DNA of 64,000 nucleotides from Domibacillus robiginosus. Its GTDB lineage: Bacteria > Bacillota > Bacilli > Bacillales > Domibacillaceae. Position 1 is the stretch's first letter; each line of letters opens with the position of its first letter. Below are positions 9,093 through 18,122 of this stretch, piece after piece. A program made the position numbers and the translations under genes. Below the pieces are notes generated by a model. The model saw only the letters and a list, made by a program, of their open reading frames with translations. It did no database searches and was not told the DNA's origin. The stretch covers positions 1-64,000 of the forward strand of contig NZ_LAHL01000014.1 in NCBI RefSeq assembly GCF_000966195.1, read 5' to 3'.

Positions 9093-9473
9093 ATGTTGAA
9101 GGAATTTAAAGCATTTGCGATGCGGGGCAACGTAATGGATTTAGCCGTCGGGGTGATCCTCGGAGCCGCTTTTGGTAAAATTGTTTCTTCGCTTGTGGCT
9201 GATGTGATCATGCCGCTTGTTGGACTTTTGGTTGGCGGAATCGACTTTTCAGGCTTGTCTTTTACATTTGGCAAGGCTGAGGTGAAATACGGTATTTTCA
9301 TTCAAACCGTTGTGGATTTTGTTATTATTTCATTTTCCATTTTTCTGTTTATTAAATTGTTTAATAAGCTTTACACAAAAGAAAAAAAAGAAGAAGAAGC
9401 ACCGCCTTCTTTAACAAAAGAAGAAGAGCTTTTAACGGAAATACGTGACTTACTGAAGTCAGGCAGGCAGTGA
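9093..9473 (+). CDS. mscL: Large-conductance mechanosensitive channel MscL
   Basis: 126-residue pentameric membrane channel that opens under membrane tension to release solutes on hypo-osmotic shock. The N-terminal amphipathic helix and first transmembrane segment read [20 protein letters not shown], with the pore-lining [15 protein letters not shown] second transmembrane segment ([19 protein letters not shown]) follows, then a Lys/Glu-rich C-terminal bundle. Start ATG is preceded by GGAGGGAGG. Confidence 0.96.
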   Translation: MLKEFKAFAMRGNVMDLAVGVILGAAFGKIVSSLVADVIMPLVGLLVGGIDFSGLSFTFGKAEVKYGIFIQTVVDFVIISFSIFLFIKLFNKLYTKEKKEEEAPPSLTKEEELLTEIRDLLKSGRQ

Positions 9474-9476
9474 GCC

Positions 9477-9509
9477 GATACCCGGATAAACCATCCGGGT
9501 ATCTTTTTT
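9477..9509 (+). terminator. Terminator of mscL
   Basis: Perfect GATACCCGGAT / ATCCGGGTATC hairpin with a five-base loop and TTTTTT. Confidence 0.92.
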
Positions 9510-9516
9510 GATATTA

Positions 9517-9583
9517 TTTCGTTTTACGAAACATTTTTCGTGTGTTTTGGGACAGCCTATGCTAAGATTGACTTCGCGGTCAA
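9517..9583. promoter_or_regulatory. Two palindromes upstream of the tetR-type gene, candidate operators
   Basis: A perfect palindrome TTTCGTTTTACGAAA (9517-9531) and an interrupted palindrome TTGACTTCGCGGTCAA (9568-9583) lie between the mscL terminator and the regulator start. TetR-family repressors usually bind such sites in their own promoters, so these are candidate autoregulatory operators. Confidence 0.5.
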
Positions 9584-9611
9584 TTACAAAACTTTTCGGT
9601 TGGTGTAGAAA

Positions 9612-10481
9612 ATGAATGAAAAAAAAAGAAAAATCCTGCTGACGGCTATGAAGCTTTTTTCAACAACGAGCTTTTATCAAACATCCATGCAGCAGATTGC
9701 GGATGTATGCGAGCTATCAAAAGGAAGTTTATACACGTATTTCAAATCAAAAGAAGAGCTGTTATCCGATATATTCGAGTATTACTATCAGGTGCTGCAC
9801 GATCAAATTGCAGCAGCAAAAAATGAGTCAGACAGCCATGAAGAACATTTTATCCGGGAGATGGCCATTCGAGCGCGGCATTATTATGCCTTTCAGGAAT
9901 TTTTTATGATGCAGCTCAAAGAAATACGCGGCCTTGAAGATTCTTCTTTACATGATTTTGTCCGCCAGGAAAGCATTCAACTGAAAAAGCGGACAGAAGG
10001 GCAGATTGCTGCGATCTATGGAGAAGAAATCATTCCATATGCACCAGATTTGAACACTTCCATAAAGGGGATGATGATATCATACTTAGGAGAAATTATT
10101 GAAAGAGACGCCCAGCACGATTTTGACCGCCTTGCCCGGCATTTATTTCAGCAGTTGAATGCTTCGGCTCTTTGGATGCTTCAAAACAAACCGGAGCCAT
10201 TTTTTAAAGCCTCCAGGTTTGATCAGAAAAAGGGTCTGTATTCTGAAAGTGTTCATCCCCTTTATTTCATTAAAAAGCTAAAAGCCCTGGCAGAAGGGGA
10301 ACAGAATGCTTCTTTTGCCTTCGACTCGATCGCGCTTTTAGAAAAAGAATTACTTGAAGTAAACCCGCGTGCTGCCGTTCTGACAGGAATGCTTTTTAAT
10401 TTGAAAAACCTGCCGCATATGAAAGCGATGGCTGAAGAGCTTGAACAGGCAGTTGGCAAAATGCCTAAAACGATTTATTAG
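9612..10481 (+). CDS. TetR/AcrR family transcriptional regulator
   Basis: 289-residue regulator. The N-terminal TetR DNA-binding domain is clear: TAMKLFSTTSFYQTSMQQIA followed by the helix-turn-helix VCELSKGSLYTYFKSKEELL at about residues 30-55. The long C-terminal ligand domain (residues 70-289) is not recognisable. It sits 20 bases before a drug-type MFS transporter on the same strand, so it most likely represses that pump and itself; two palindromes lie upstream of it. The ligand is unknown. Confidence 0.88.
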   Translation: MNEKKRKILLTAMKLFSTTSFYQTSMQQIADVCELSKGSLYTYFKSKEELLSDIFEYYYQVLHDQIAAAKNESDSHEEHFIREMAIRARHYYAFQEFFMMQLKEIRGLEDSSLHDFVRQESIQLKKRTEGQIAAIYGEEIIPYAPDLNTSIKGMMISYLGEIIERDAQHDFDRLARHLFQQLNASALWMLQNKPEPFFKASRFDQKKGLYSESVHPLYFIKKLKALAEGEQNASFAFDSIALLEKELLEVNPRAAVLTGMLFNLKNLPHMKAMAEELEQAVGKMPKTIY

Positions 10482-10501
10482 ACCAAGAAAGAAGGATGTA
10501 C

Positions 10502-11701
10502 ATGTCAAGACAAAGTATTCAGCAATTTCCTCTGCTGATTTTAATGATGAATATGTTTATCGTAATGACAGGGATTGGTCTGGTTATCCCGATCATGCCG
10601 ACTATTATTCATGAATTTGGGGCTGGCGGCAAAACATTCGGGTTTTTAATTGCTACATTTGCATTTGCCCAGTTTTTATTTTCACCGCTGGCAGGAGACT
10701 TATCAGATCGGTACGGCCGAAAGAAATCAATTGTTTTTGGCCTTTTATTATTTTCCGCTGCGCAATTTTTATTTGCGTTCTCAAATCATCTTGCTCTTTT
10801 ATATGTATCACGTATCATTGGTGGCATTGGCGGAGCATTTATGATTCCGTCCATGATGGCTTTCGTGGCGGATATTACGACGGTTGAAACGCGTGCAAAA
10901 GGAATGGGACGCCTGGGAGCAGCCATGTCATTTGGATTTGTGGTGGGGCCAGGAGTTGGTGGTTTTCTAGCAGCGTTTGGCCTGCGGGCGCCTTTTATTA
11001 TTGCAGGTACTGTAGCAGCACTGGCTGCACTTCTTTCTATATTTTTCCTCAGTGAGCCGGCGAATGAGAAAGCGCAGGCTACGGTGAAAAAACGCGATTC
11101 ACTTGTGAAACAGCTTGCACTTTCTGTTCAAAAACCATATTTTATACTGCTGGTGATGATGTTTACACTGTCGTTTGGACTTGCCAATTACCAATCAACG
11201 ATTAGTTTGTTTACCGACCAGAAATTTGGCTTTAGCCCTTCAGATATTTCTATTTTAATGGTGGTCGGTGGCTTGATTGGTGTAGTTGTACAAGCCTTTG
11301 TACTTGACCGTGTGCTGGAGCGCTTTGGAGAAGTAAAGGTAATGAATACGATGCTTGTTGTGGCAGCGGCTGCGATGCTTGGCATTTTATTTGCTACCGG
11401 CTTCTCATCTGTGTTAATCATTTCTGCGATATTCTTTACCGCTGCTTCTTTGCTGCGCCCTTCCATTAACACAACGATTTCAAAGATGGCAGGAAGTGAG
11501 CAGGGATTTGCAGCCGGCATGAATAACGCCTACATGAGTATTGGTAATATGATCGGGCCAGCGCTCGCGGGTACTTTATTTGATATGAATATGGGTCTTC
11601 CTTACGTTTTCGGTGCTGTGATTATTGGTGTTACACTTCTTATTTGCATTCGCTGGGCAAGAGGAAGAAAGCAAAAGCATACAGCGGGCTCAGTTCATTA
11701 A
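10502..11701 (+). CDS. MFS transporter, drug:H+ antiporter type
   Basis: About 399 residues with 12 predicted membrane spans. Motif A in the first cytoplasmic loop reads GDLSDRYGRKKSIV, and motif C-like sequence GFVVGPGVGGFLA in span 5 points to the DHA1-type antiporter group of multidrug efflux pumps. The ATG at 10502 is six bases after AAGAAGG; the ATG at 10496 touches that site. It follows the TetR-type gene closely, a common regulator-pump pair. Substrate is not predictable. Confidence 0.87.
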   Translation: MSRQSIQQFPLLILMMNMFIVMTGIGLVIPIMPTIIHEFGAGGKTFGFLIATFAFAQFLFSPLAGDLSDRYGRKKSIVFGLLLFSAAQFLFAFSNHLALLYVSRIIGGIGGAFMIPSMMAFVADITTVETRAKGMGRLGAAMSFGFVVGPGVGGFLAAFGLRAPFIIAGTVAALAALLSIFFLSEPANEKAQATVKKRDSLVKQLALSVQKPYFILLVMMFTLSFGLANYQSTISLFTDQKFGFSPSDISILMVVGGLIGVVVQAFVLDRVLERFGEVKVMNTMLVVAAAAMLGILFATGFSSVLIISAIFFTAASLLRPSINTTISKMAGSEQGFAAGMNNAYMSIGNMIGPALAGTLFDMNMGLPYVFGAVIIGVTLLICIRWARGRKQKHTAGSVH

Positions 11702-11732
11702 AAAAGTGCGGATTTATAATCCGCACTTTTTT
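11701..11732. terminator. Bidirectional terminator between the MFS and HAD genes
   Basis: AAAAAGTGCGGATT / AATCCGCACTTTTT stem with a three-base loop. A and T runs on both sides serve the two convergent genes. Confidence 0.9.
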
Positions 11733-12354
11733 ATGCCCGCATCGCAAAATCAACAATATCGTCCGGGATGGAGGCTTTAGATGCTTCTCCGGAAATAAGG
11801 GATTCATGATCATATCCCCAGGATGCCCATACTGCACGCAGTCCTGTTTTCATACAAGCATCAATATCGCGCTGCTCGTCACCAACGTAAAAAACCTCTT
11901 CCCGTGAATAATTGTACTGCTTCAGCAATTTTTTTATCATTTTATCTTTACTGAAGATATACTTAGAAGATAAGATATCATGGATGTAATGAATCCCATT
12001 GGATCTTAAGCACTGGTTAATAATGTCTGATGCATTGGAGGAAATAATCGCAATATGAATGCCGCGGCTGCTTAATTCGTCCAGCATTTGTTTAATGCCA
12101 GGGAACAGCGGAAGCGAGGCATTTGACTCACGTATAAAGCGGTACAGCTTTGGCGCAGCAAATGGAATGCTCCGCATTGGGAAATTTAAATGGCGGCAGC
12201 GTTCGGGAATGCTCATTTTTTTTAAATCGTCCAATTCGTCAACCGAAACTTGATTATAGCCTTCTTTTTCGGCAAAATCATTGTATGCCTTTATAAATAC
12301 TTGAATAGAATCGGAAAGTGTACCATCAAAATCAAAAATGATACATTTTGTCAT
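11731..12354 (-). CDS. HAD-superfamily hydrolase
   Basis: 207-residue HAD phosphatase. Motif I is FDFDGTLSDS at the N terminus, motif II is IAIISSNAS near residue 105, a conserved Lys follows in FSKDKMIKK, and motif III is FYVGDEQRDIDACMKTGL. The cap lies between motif I and II, as in phosphoglycolate phosphatase-like members. It probably dephosphorylates a small metabolite in the cytoplasm. Start ATG 12354 has AAGGAG eight bases upstream; the in-frame GTG at 12363 abuts that site. Confidence 0.88.
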   Translation of the reverse strand: MTKCIIFDFDGTLSDSIQVFIKAYNDFAEKEGYNQVSVDELDDLKKMSIPERCRHLNFPMRSIPFAAPKLYRFIRESNASLPLFPGIKQMLDELSSRGIHIAIISSNASDIINQCLRSNGIHYIHDILSSKYIFSKDKMIKKLLKQYNYSREEVFYVGDEQRDIDACMKTGLRAVWASWGYDHESLISGEASKASIPDDIVDFAMRA

Positions 12355-12457
12355 GAAAATCACTCCTTCGGTCGGGATATTGTCCGCTTATAGTATTAGT
12401 TTAACATTGCATCGGTGCATCAAACATGCTCCATACATATTTTCAACACAATCTTAA

Positions 12458-13249
<792 letters not shown>

Positions 13250-13256
13250 TAGCAGC

Positions 13257-13285
13257 AAGCACTCACTGAAAGGTGAGTGCTTATT
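13257..13285 (+). terminator. Terminator of mapB
   Basis: Perfect ten-base stem AAGCACTCAC / GTGAGTGCTT with loop TGAAAG. The T run is short (TTATTT). Confidence 0.75.
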
Positions 13286-13289
13286 TAAA

Positions 13290-13333
13290 TCGTAACAATT
13301 ACTGTTTACAATTCGTAATGATTACGATATTAT
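13290..13333 (+). promoter_or_regulatory. Zur-controlled promoter with two Zur boxes
   Basis: A perfect Bacillus Zur box TCGTAATGATTACGA (13313-13327) fills the 17-base spacer of the promoter TTTACA (13305-13310) / TATTAT (13328-13333), so bound Zur would block RNA polymerase. A second, weaker copy TCGTAACAATTACTG lies at 13290-13304 directly before the -35 box. The known consensus is TCGTAATnATTACGA. Confidence 0.9.
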
Positions 13334-13365
13334 AGAAGAAACACTCGACTTTGGAGGATATACAT

Positions 13366-14415
13366 GTGAAAAAATGGACAGCAGCAACAGCTAGCTTACT
13401 TTTAATGCTGGCAGCTTGCGGAAATGAAGAAAACGATCAAGCCGCAGATACAAAAAAAGCAGCAGGTGACAAGATAACAGTTTATACAACGATTTATCCG
13501 CTCGAATATTTTACTGAACGAATTGGTGGCAATACAGTAGACGTAGAAAGTATGCTGCCTGCAGGAGCAGATGAGCATACGTATGAGCCGACGTCTAAAA
13601 CCGTATTGAATATAGCAGAAGCTGATTTGTTTCTGTATAACGGTCTTAACCTTGAGCCGTTTGCAGATAAAGTAAAAGAAACCCTTTCCTCAGAGGACGT
13701 TCATATTGTAAATGTAGGTGAGCAGGTGGAACTTGATTCAGCTCATGAACATGGTACAGAAGAAGAGAATCATGAGTCCGAAGCGGAAGCTGAGCATGAA
13801 CACAGTACAGAAGAACACAGCCATGAGTCCGAAACAGAGTCAGCAGAGGGGCACAGTCATGAAGCCGAAGATGGGCATAACCATGGCGGTGTTGATCCGC
13901 ACATCTGGCTTGATCCGCTGTTAGCAGAGCAAATGGCTCAGGTTGTAAAGGAAGAGCTGGTTGAATTGAATCCGGACGAAGAAGCACTTTACACAAAAAA
14001 TTACGAGACCCTTACCAAAGAGCTTGAACAGCTGGATGAAGATTTTCATACAATGGCAGAAACAGCAGCGCATAAAGAAATTCTCGTTTCCCACGCAGCT
14101 TATGGGTATTGGGAAAAATCGTATGGCATTGAACAGCTGAGCGTAGCCGGTCTTTCATCTACAGATGAACCTTCTCAAAAAGAATTAAAGGAACTGGCTG
14201 ATACAGCGAAAGAACATAACATTCGCTATGTTATTTTTGAACAGAATGTTACGCCGAAAATTGCTAAAGTGATTCAGGAAGAGATTAATGCAGATTCTCT
14301 CCGTCTTCATAATCTGGCTACACGGACAGAAGAAGATATTGAAAAGAAACAGGATTATATGTCGATTATGAAACAAAACATTGAAACACTGCAAACAGCC
14401 ATGAGTGGTGAATAA
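13366..14415 (+). CDS. znuA: Zinc ABC transporter substrate-binding lipoprotein (ZnuA/AdcA-like)
   Basis: 349-residue cluster A-I metal-binding lipoprotein. The signal peptide ends in a lipobox LAAC, so it is anchored outside the membrane. VYTTIYPLEYFTERIGG and DEHTYEPT (first His ligand) open the mature domain. A His/Glu-rich loop of about 50 residues (repeated HSHE, HEHG, HNHGG) follows, as in zinc-specific members, then DPHIWLDP and SHAAYGYW. It captures Zn2+ for import. No permease or ATPase gene is adjacent, so the partners lie elsewhere. Start is GTG, eight bases after GGAGG; an out-of-frame ATGTGA overlaps it. Controlled by the Zur boxes upstream. Confidence 0.93.
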   Translation: MKKWTAATASLLLMLAACGNEENDQAADTKKAAGDKITVYTTIYPLEYFTERIGGNTVDVESMLPAGADEHTYEPTSKTVLNIAEADLFLYNGLNLEPFADKVKETLSSEDVHIVNVGEQVELDSAHEHGTEEENHESEAEAEHEHSTEEHSHESETESAEGHSHEAEDGHNHGGVDPHIWLDPLLAEQMAQVVKEELVELNPDEEALYTKNYETLTKELEQLDEDFHTMAETAAHKEILVSHAAYGYWEKSYGIEQLSVAGLSSTDEPSQKELKELADTAKEHNIRYVIFEQNVTPKIAKVIQEEINADSLRLHNLATRTEEDIEKKQDYMSIMKQNIETLQTAMSGE

Positions 14416-14459
14416 AAAAAGGCGCTTCTGAAGCTACTGCTTCGGAAGCGCCTTTTTTT
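14416..14459 (+). terminator. Terminator of znuA overlapping the 3' end of the YitT-type gene
   Basis: AGGCGCTTC-T-GAAGC / GCTTC-G-GAAGCGCCT hairpin with loop TACT, then TTTTTTT. The opposing gene ends inside this hairpin: its stop codon is in the loop. Confidence 0.9.
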
Positions 14460-15039
14460 GTACAGGGTGGAAAGCGGCAGATTGAATAAAATCAATCACT
14501 CTTGATGCGATCCATTGACAGGCAATGGCATACAAAATGGTTTTTATATCTACCACTATTCCGGTTGCAATTAAAATGATCGTGTTTATGTAAAATAAAG
14601 TTCGGCCTGGTGTCCAATTCCGCCATTTTGACAGAATCAGTGCTGCAATATCCATACCACCGGAAGAAGCGCCGGATTTAAACAAAACGCCGAGTCCCAC
14701 TCCAAAAAGAAGGGCACCAGCCGGAAGATCAATCCATATGGTGGAGGGTGGAAGAAAAAAAACAGGCGTTAAAAAATGAATAATGGTTGCTGTAACGGAG
14801 ACACAATACATTGTGCCGGCCGCTGCTTTCCAGCCAAGCCACTTAAATGCCAGCACGATCATGATGGCATTCACTCCCCAGATTGATGCAGCATAAGGAG
14901 TTTGAAGCAAATGATTCAGCATAATACTGATACCTGCAGCACCACCCGAAGAAATGGCGTGCGGAAATAAAAAAATCGACATCGCTGCTGCTTGAATAGC
15001 CGCACCAGCTGTCCAAAACAAAATATTCACTATCTTCAC
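14434..15039 (-). CDS. YitT-family membrane protein lacking the C-terminal DUF2179 domain
   Basis: 201-residue protein with about five hydrophobic spans. Family landmarks are PHAISSGGAAGISIMLNHL near residue 28 and GVGLGVLFKSGASSGGMDIAALIL near residue 115. Typical YitT members carry an extra soluble domain of about 100 residues (DUF2179) after the membrane part; here the protein stops after the spans. Function is unknown for the family. The last seven residues (KKALPKQ) are encoded by one arm of the znuA terminator. Confidence 0.8.
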   Translation of the reverse strand: MKIVNILFWTAGAAIQAAAMSIFLFPHAISSGGAAGISIMLNHLLQTPYAASIWGVNAIMIVLAFKWLGWKAAAGTMYCVSVTATIIHFLTPVFFLPPSTIWIDLPAGALLFGVGLGVLFKSGASSGGMDIAALILSKWRNWTPGRTLFYINTIILIATGIVVDIKTILYAIACQWIASRVIDFIQSAAFHPVQKKALPKQ

Positions 15040-15147
15040 CTCTATGTGTCATCATAGCGTACTTTGCTTTCGATTTGAAGGTGTTTTTTGACGCTCTGAA
15101 AAGAGACTGTTAAACTAAAAGAAATATACATACAGGAGTGGGTTAGC

Positions 15148-16518
15148 ATGAATGTGGCTGACATGATGCAGGTACAAAAGGATTTTTTTGATTCAGGCAT
15201 TACCCAGCAGATCGACTGGCGAATCGAGCGTCTGGAAGAATTAAAGAAAGCGATTAAAAAGTATGAAGAAGAAATCATGGAAGCCTTGCACCGGGACCTG
15301 CGAAAAAGTACATTTGAAGCGTATACAACTGAAATTGGTTTTTTATATGAAAGCATTAGGTATATGACGAGCCACCTGAAGGAATGGGCAGCTACCGAAA
15401 AAGTGGCTACACCTTTTTACCAGCAGCCGGCTCAAAGCTACATTATTCCAGAGCCGTATGGAAGTGTTTTGATTATTGGTCCATTTAATTATCCTTTCCA
15501 ATTAGTTATGGAACCGCTGATTGGAGCGGTTGCGGCAGGAAACACGGTCATTGTAAAGCCTTCTGAAAGTACTCCTCATACCTCGGCCGTTGTGAAAACT
15601 CTTTTAGAAGAAACCTTTGAGCCGGGGTTTATTGGTGTACAGGAAGGCGGAAAGGAAACGGTCACAGCTTTGCTAAAAGCACCTTTTGATTATATATTTT
15701 TTACTGGAAGCGCCTCAACTGGCAGAGTGGTAATGGAAGCAGCAGCTAAGCAGCTTATTCCTGTTACATTAGAGCTTGGCGGCAAAAGTCCGGCTTTTGT
15801 GGATTATTCAGCCGATTTAAAGCAAGCAGCCCGCCGTATTGCCTGGGGGAAGTTTACAAACGCCGGCCAGACCTGTGTGGCACCGGATTACGTGCTCGTA
15901 CATCAAAATGTAAGGGGCGCTTTTTTAGAAGAATTGCAGCTTGCTGTGCATGATTTTTATGGAGTGGCCCAGCAGGAAAGTCCTGATTTTGCGCGTATTG
16001 TCAATGCACGACAGTTTGACCGGCTGCATGCTATGCTTGAGCGGACAAACGGGCGCCTTCTTATAGGCGGACCAGCAGACAGAGGGGATTTATTTATCGC
16101 CCCTACTGTAGTTGAAGCAGAGTGGGATGATATTTTAATGGAAGAAGAAATTTTCGGTCCCATTTTGCCGGTTCTCACTTATACAGAGCTTAACGACACC
16201 ATTAAGAAAGTGAAAAAGCTTCCGAAACCGCTGGCGCTTTATGTTTTTACAAAAGAAGCTGCGGTTGAAGAAAAGCTTGTTTCATCCATTTCGTTTGGCG
16301 GAGCGACGATAAACGACACACTTCTTCACGTATCAAGCCCACACCTTCCATTTGGGGGAGTAGGGGCTTCTGGAATGAACGCCTACCATGGAAGAGCAAG
16401 CTTCGACCTTTTTTCACATAAAAAAAGCATTTTACGAAAAACATCGTCCCTTTCGCTGCCATTCTTGTATCCGCCTTATGAAAAGCGTTTAAATATAGTT
16501 CGAAAGATTTTGCGATAA
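15148..16518 (+). CDS. Aldehyde dehydrogenase (YwdH-like)
   Basis: 456-residue NAD(P)-dependent aldehyde dehydrogenase of the class 3/fatty aldehyde type, the same length as B. subtilis YwdH. Visible are the Asn-containing GPFNYPFQLVMEPLIGA, the nucleotide-binding FTGSASTGRVVM, the catalytic Glu in LELGGKSPAFV and the catalytic Cys in NAGQTCVAPDYV. It oxidises an aldehyde to the acid; the substrate is probably medium- or long-chain but this is inference. Start ATG is preceded by CAGGAGTG. Confidence 0.92.
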   Translation: MNVADMMQVQKDFFDSGITQQIDWRIERLEELKKAIKKYEEEIMEALHRDLRKSTFEAYTTEIGFLYESIRYMTSHLKEWAATEKVATPFYQQPAQSYIIPEPYGSVLIIGPFNYPFQLVMEPLIGAVAAGNTVIVKPSESTPHTSAVVKTLLEETFEPGFIGVQEGGKETVTALLKAPFDYIFFTGSASTGRVVMEAAAKQLIPVTLELGGKSPAFVDYSADLKQAARRIAWGKFTNAGQTCVAPDYVLVHQNVRGAFLEELQLAVHDFYGVAQQESPDFARIVNARQFDRLHAMLERTNGRLLIGGPADRGDLFIAPTVVEAEWDDILMEEEIFGPILPVLTYTELNDTIKKVKKLPKPLALYVFTKEAAVEEKLVSSISFGGATINDTLLHVSSPHLPFGGVGASGMNAYHGRASFDLFSHKKSILRKTSSLSLPFLYPPYEKRLNIVRKILR

Positions 16519-16576
16519 GAAGGGAAAGCGATGATTCGAGTGGAATGTAATAATAAAAAAACTGGGGGGAAGCCAC

Positions 16577-17092
16577 GTGCCGATTAGTCTTGAACGATTA
16601 AAAGTGCCGGATGAATTTGTTTTAACGCAGGAAGACGTGCTTGAAGCCGTAACAGATCACTTAATGGCTCATGGATGGACGGTCCAGCTTGAATCTACAG
16701 TCGGTGGCCATGATTTGATCGTAGAAAAGCAGGGATGGTTTGGGTACATAAAGTGTAAAGGATCACGTGGTAAACGACAGCAGGAAGGAATGGTGTACGA
16801 CAATAATCAGCTGAGAGGGAACACAGGGGATCAAATTGAAAGACTGATACGCGCTCAGGGAGAAGCTGAAAACCCAAGCTTATTTATTATGGCAAATCCG
16901 GGAATCGACCGTATGAAGTGGGTGGTATCGAAGCTAGAGACAGGACTTGATAAGCTTGATATTATCCGCATGTGGGTATATCCGGATCGTACGATTAAAT
17001 GGGACGTTCCGGCTCATCTTTTACACGTTGCAAGGATGCTTGAAATTGAGAAAAATGGAAAGATTGCGGTTGCACCACCTAAAAAAAGATGA
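16577..17092 (+). CDS. Uncharacterised protein with a PD-(D/E)XK-like motif
   Basis: 171-residue protein that I do not recognise. Start is GTG after GGGGGGAAG. Residues 10-35 look like a small helical domain, followed by GGHDLIVE (Asp46) and WFGYIKCKGSRG (Lys59-Cys-Lys61). Spacing and hydrophobicity resemble the core of the PD-(D/E)XK nuclease fold (GxDhhh...hhExKG), but the acidic residue expected at position 59 is Lys, so it may be an inactive or non-catalytic relative. The C-terminal half is mixed alpha/beta. It lies between aldehyde dehydrogenase and the cold-shock gene, in its own unit. Confidence 0.7.
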   Translation: MPISLERLKVPDEFVLTQEDVLEAVTDHLMAHGWTVQLESTVGGHDLIVEKQGWFGYIKCKGSRGKRQQEGMVYDNNQLRGNTGDQIERLIRAQGEAENPSLFIMANPGIDRMKWVVSKLETGLDKLDIIRMWVYPDRTIKWDVPAHLLHVARMLEIEKNGKIAVAPPKKR

Positions 17093-17207
17093 TATAGTAA
17101 AGACAGTTGTTCGTTCGTTTCAAATGATATCACATTATGTGCTTCATCTTGAAATAGCAGCAAACAGCAAGAAAAGATTTGCGTATTAAGCGCGAGGAGG
17201 ACATAAC

Positions 17208-17408
17208 ATGCTAGAAGGTAAAGTAAAATGGTTTAACGCAGAAAAAGGCTTCGGTTTCATCGAAGTTGAAGGACAGGACGATGTATTCGTTCATTTCTCA
17301 GCTATTCAAGGTGAAGGCTACAAATCACTTGAAGAAGGCCAAAACGTAACATTCGAAGTGGTTGAAGGACCACGTGGCCCACAAGCTGCTAACGTTGAAA
17401 AACACTAA
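17208..17408 (+). CDS. Cold-shock protein (CspB/CspD family)
   Basis: 66-residue nucleic-acid-binding beta-barrel, complete family length. RNP1 is KGFGFIEV and RNP2 is VFVHFSAI. It binds single-stranded RNA and DNA and acts as an RNA chaperone. The 115-base stretch before the ATG is a likely 5' leader, and the ribosome site is GAGGAGG. Which paralogue (B, C or D) it is cannot be told from sequence alone. Confidence 0.95.
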   Translation: MLEGKVKWFNAEKGFGFIEVEGQDDVFVHFSAIQGEGYKSLEEGQNVTFEVVEGPRGPQAANVEKH

Positions 17409-17424
17409 TTCTGATTGAAACCAT

Positions 17425-17457
17425 AACAGGTGAAGCATACTATGCTTCACCTGTTTT
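17425..17457 (+). terminator. Terminator of the cold-shock gene
   Basis: 14-base perfect stem AACAGGTGAAGCAT / ATGCTTCACCTGTT with a three-base loop, then TTTT. Confidence 0.92.
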
Positions 17458-17632
17458 ACATTTTTATAGAAAAAATTATACATAAGCATAATGTGTAAAC
17501 GCTGTCAACTTTTTTCAAGGTATTTGTCACAAAAAAGCTACATTTCTGCGCAGGAAATAGGTGTTTTTTTAGAAAAAACGAGTAAAATAAGGAAGGCAAA
17601 TACATGAATGAAGAAGGGTCAGGAGGATGAGT

Positions 17633-17983
17633 ATGATCTATATGGCAGCAACTGTCGTCGCATTGATTACTGGAATGGTGTGGGCAAGCCGGTTATGGTC
17701 TAGTCACAAAGTGGAAGAGGGTGTGCTTGTTGTGAAAAACGGCACGCAGGAAACATCCATCCCCACAAATGAGATAATTGAAGTGTTTGAAATAGATCAA
17801 GTGTCAAAGGATGCGTCTTTTTTTGAAAAATATATTATTCGTCCATACGTAAAAAAAGAACGGATCGCTGTTTATACGCGATCGAATGTATCGTACTTTT
17901 TTATTCTGCGCAATCCAAACCGGCTTGTTAAAGCCATAAAAGCACAAAACCCACAAGTATTTATTAAAGCGAAAGTTATGTAA
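17633..17983 (+). CDS. Small membrane-anchored protein of unknown function
   Basis: 116 residues. One N-terminal membrane segment (about residues 3-20) is followed by a soluble domain with alternating beta-strand pattern (GVLVVKNGTQETSIPTNEI ... IAVYTRSNVSYFFILRNP), suggestive of a PH-like fold. I do not recognise the family. ATG 17633 is six bases after AGGAGG; ATG 17627 abuts it. The next gene (18123) encodes another small beta-rich protein, but each has its own terminator or promoter. Confidence 0.6.
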   Translation: MIYMAATVVALITGMVWASRLWSSHKVEEGVLVVKNGTQETSIPTNEIIEVFEIDQVSKDASFFEKYIIRPYVKKERIAVYTRSNVSYFFILRNPNRLVKAIKAQNPQVFIKAKVM

Positions 17984-18008
17984 AACGGAGTCTCTCCGTT
18001 TTTTTTTT
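17983..18008 (+). terminator. Terminator after the 17633 gene
   Basis: AACGGAG / CTCCGTT stem with a three-base loop and a run of ten T. Confidence 0.88.
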
Positions 18009-18056
18009 ATTTTTATTAATTTCCCATAATAACATTATGTTAACTTTAAATTTTGG

Positions 18057-18085
18057 TTTACAAAAGAAGCGGAAGCTGTTATTTT
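18057..18085 (+). promoter_or_regulatory. Candidate sigma-A promoter of the 18123 gene
   Basis: TTTACA (18057-18062), 17-base spacer, TATTTT (18080-18085), about 37 bases before the ATG. Confidence 0.5.
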
Positions 18086-18122
18086 AAAGTAGTCGTGTTG
18101 AATAAAAAGGAGTTATCAAAAA

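Noticed and set aside
13739-13895. Short direct repeats in the znuA middle region as a repeat element
   Set aside because: They encode the His/Glu-rich zinc loop (HSHE/HEHS units), so the repetition is explained by the protein.
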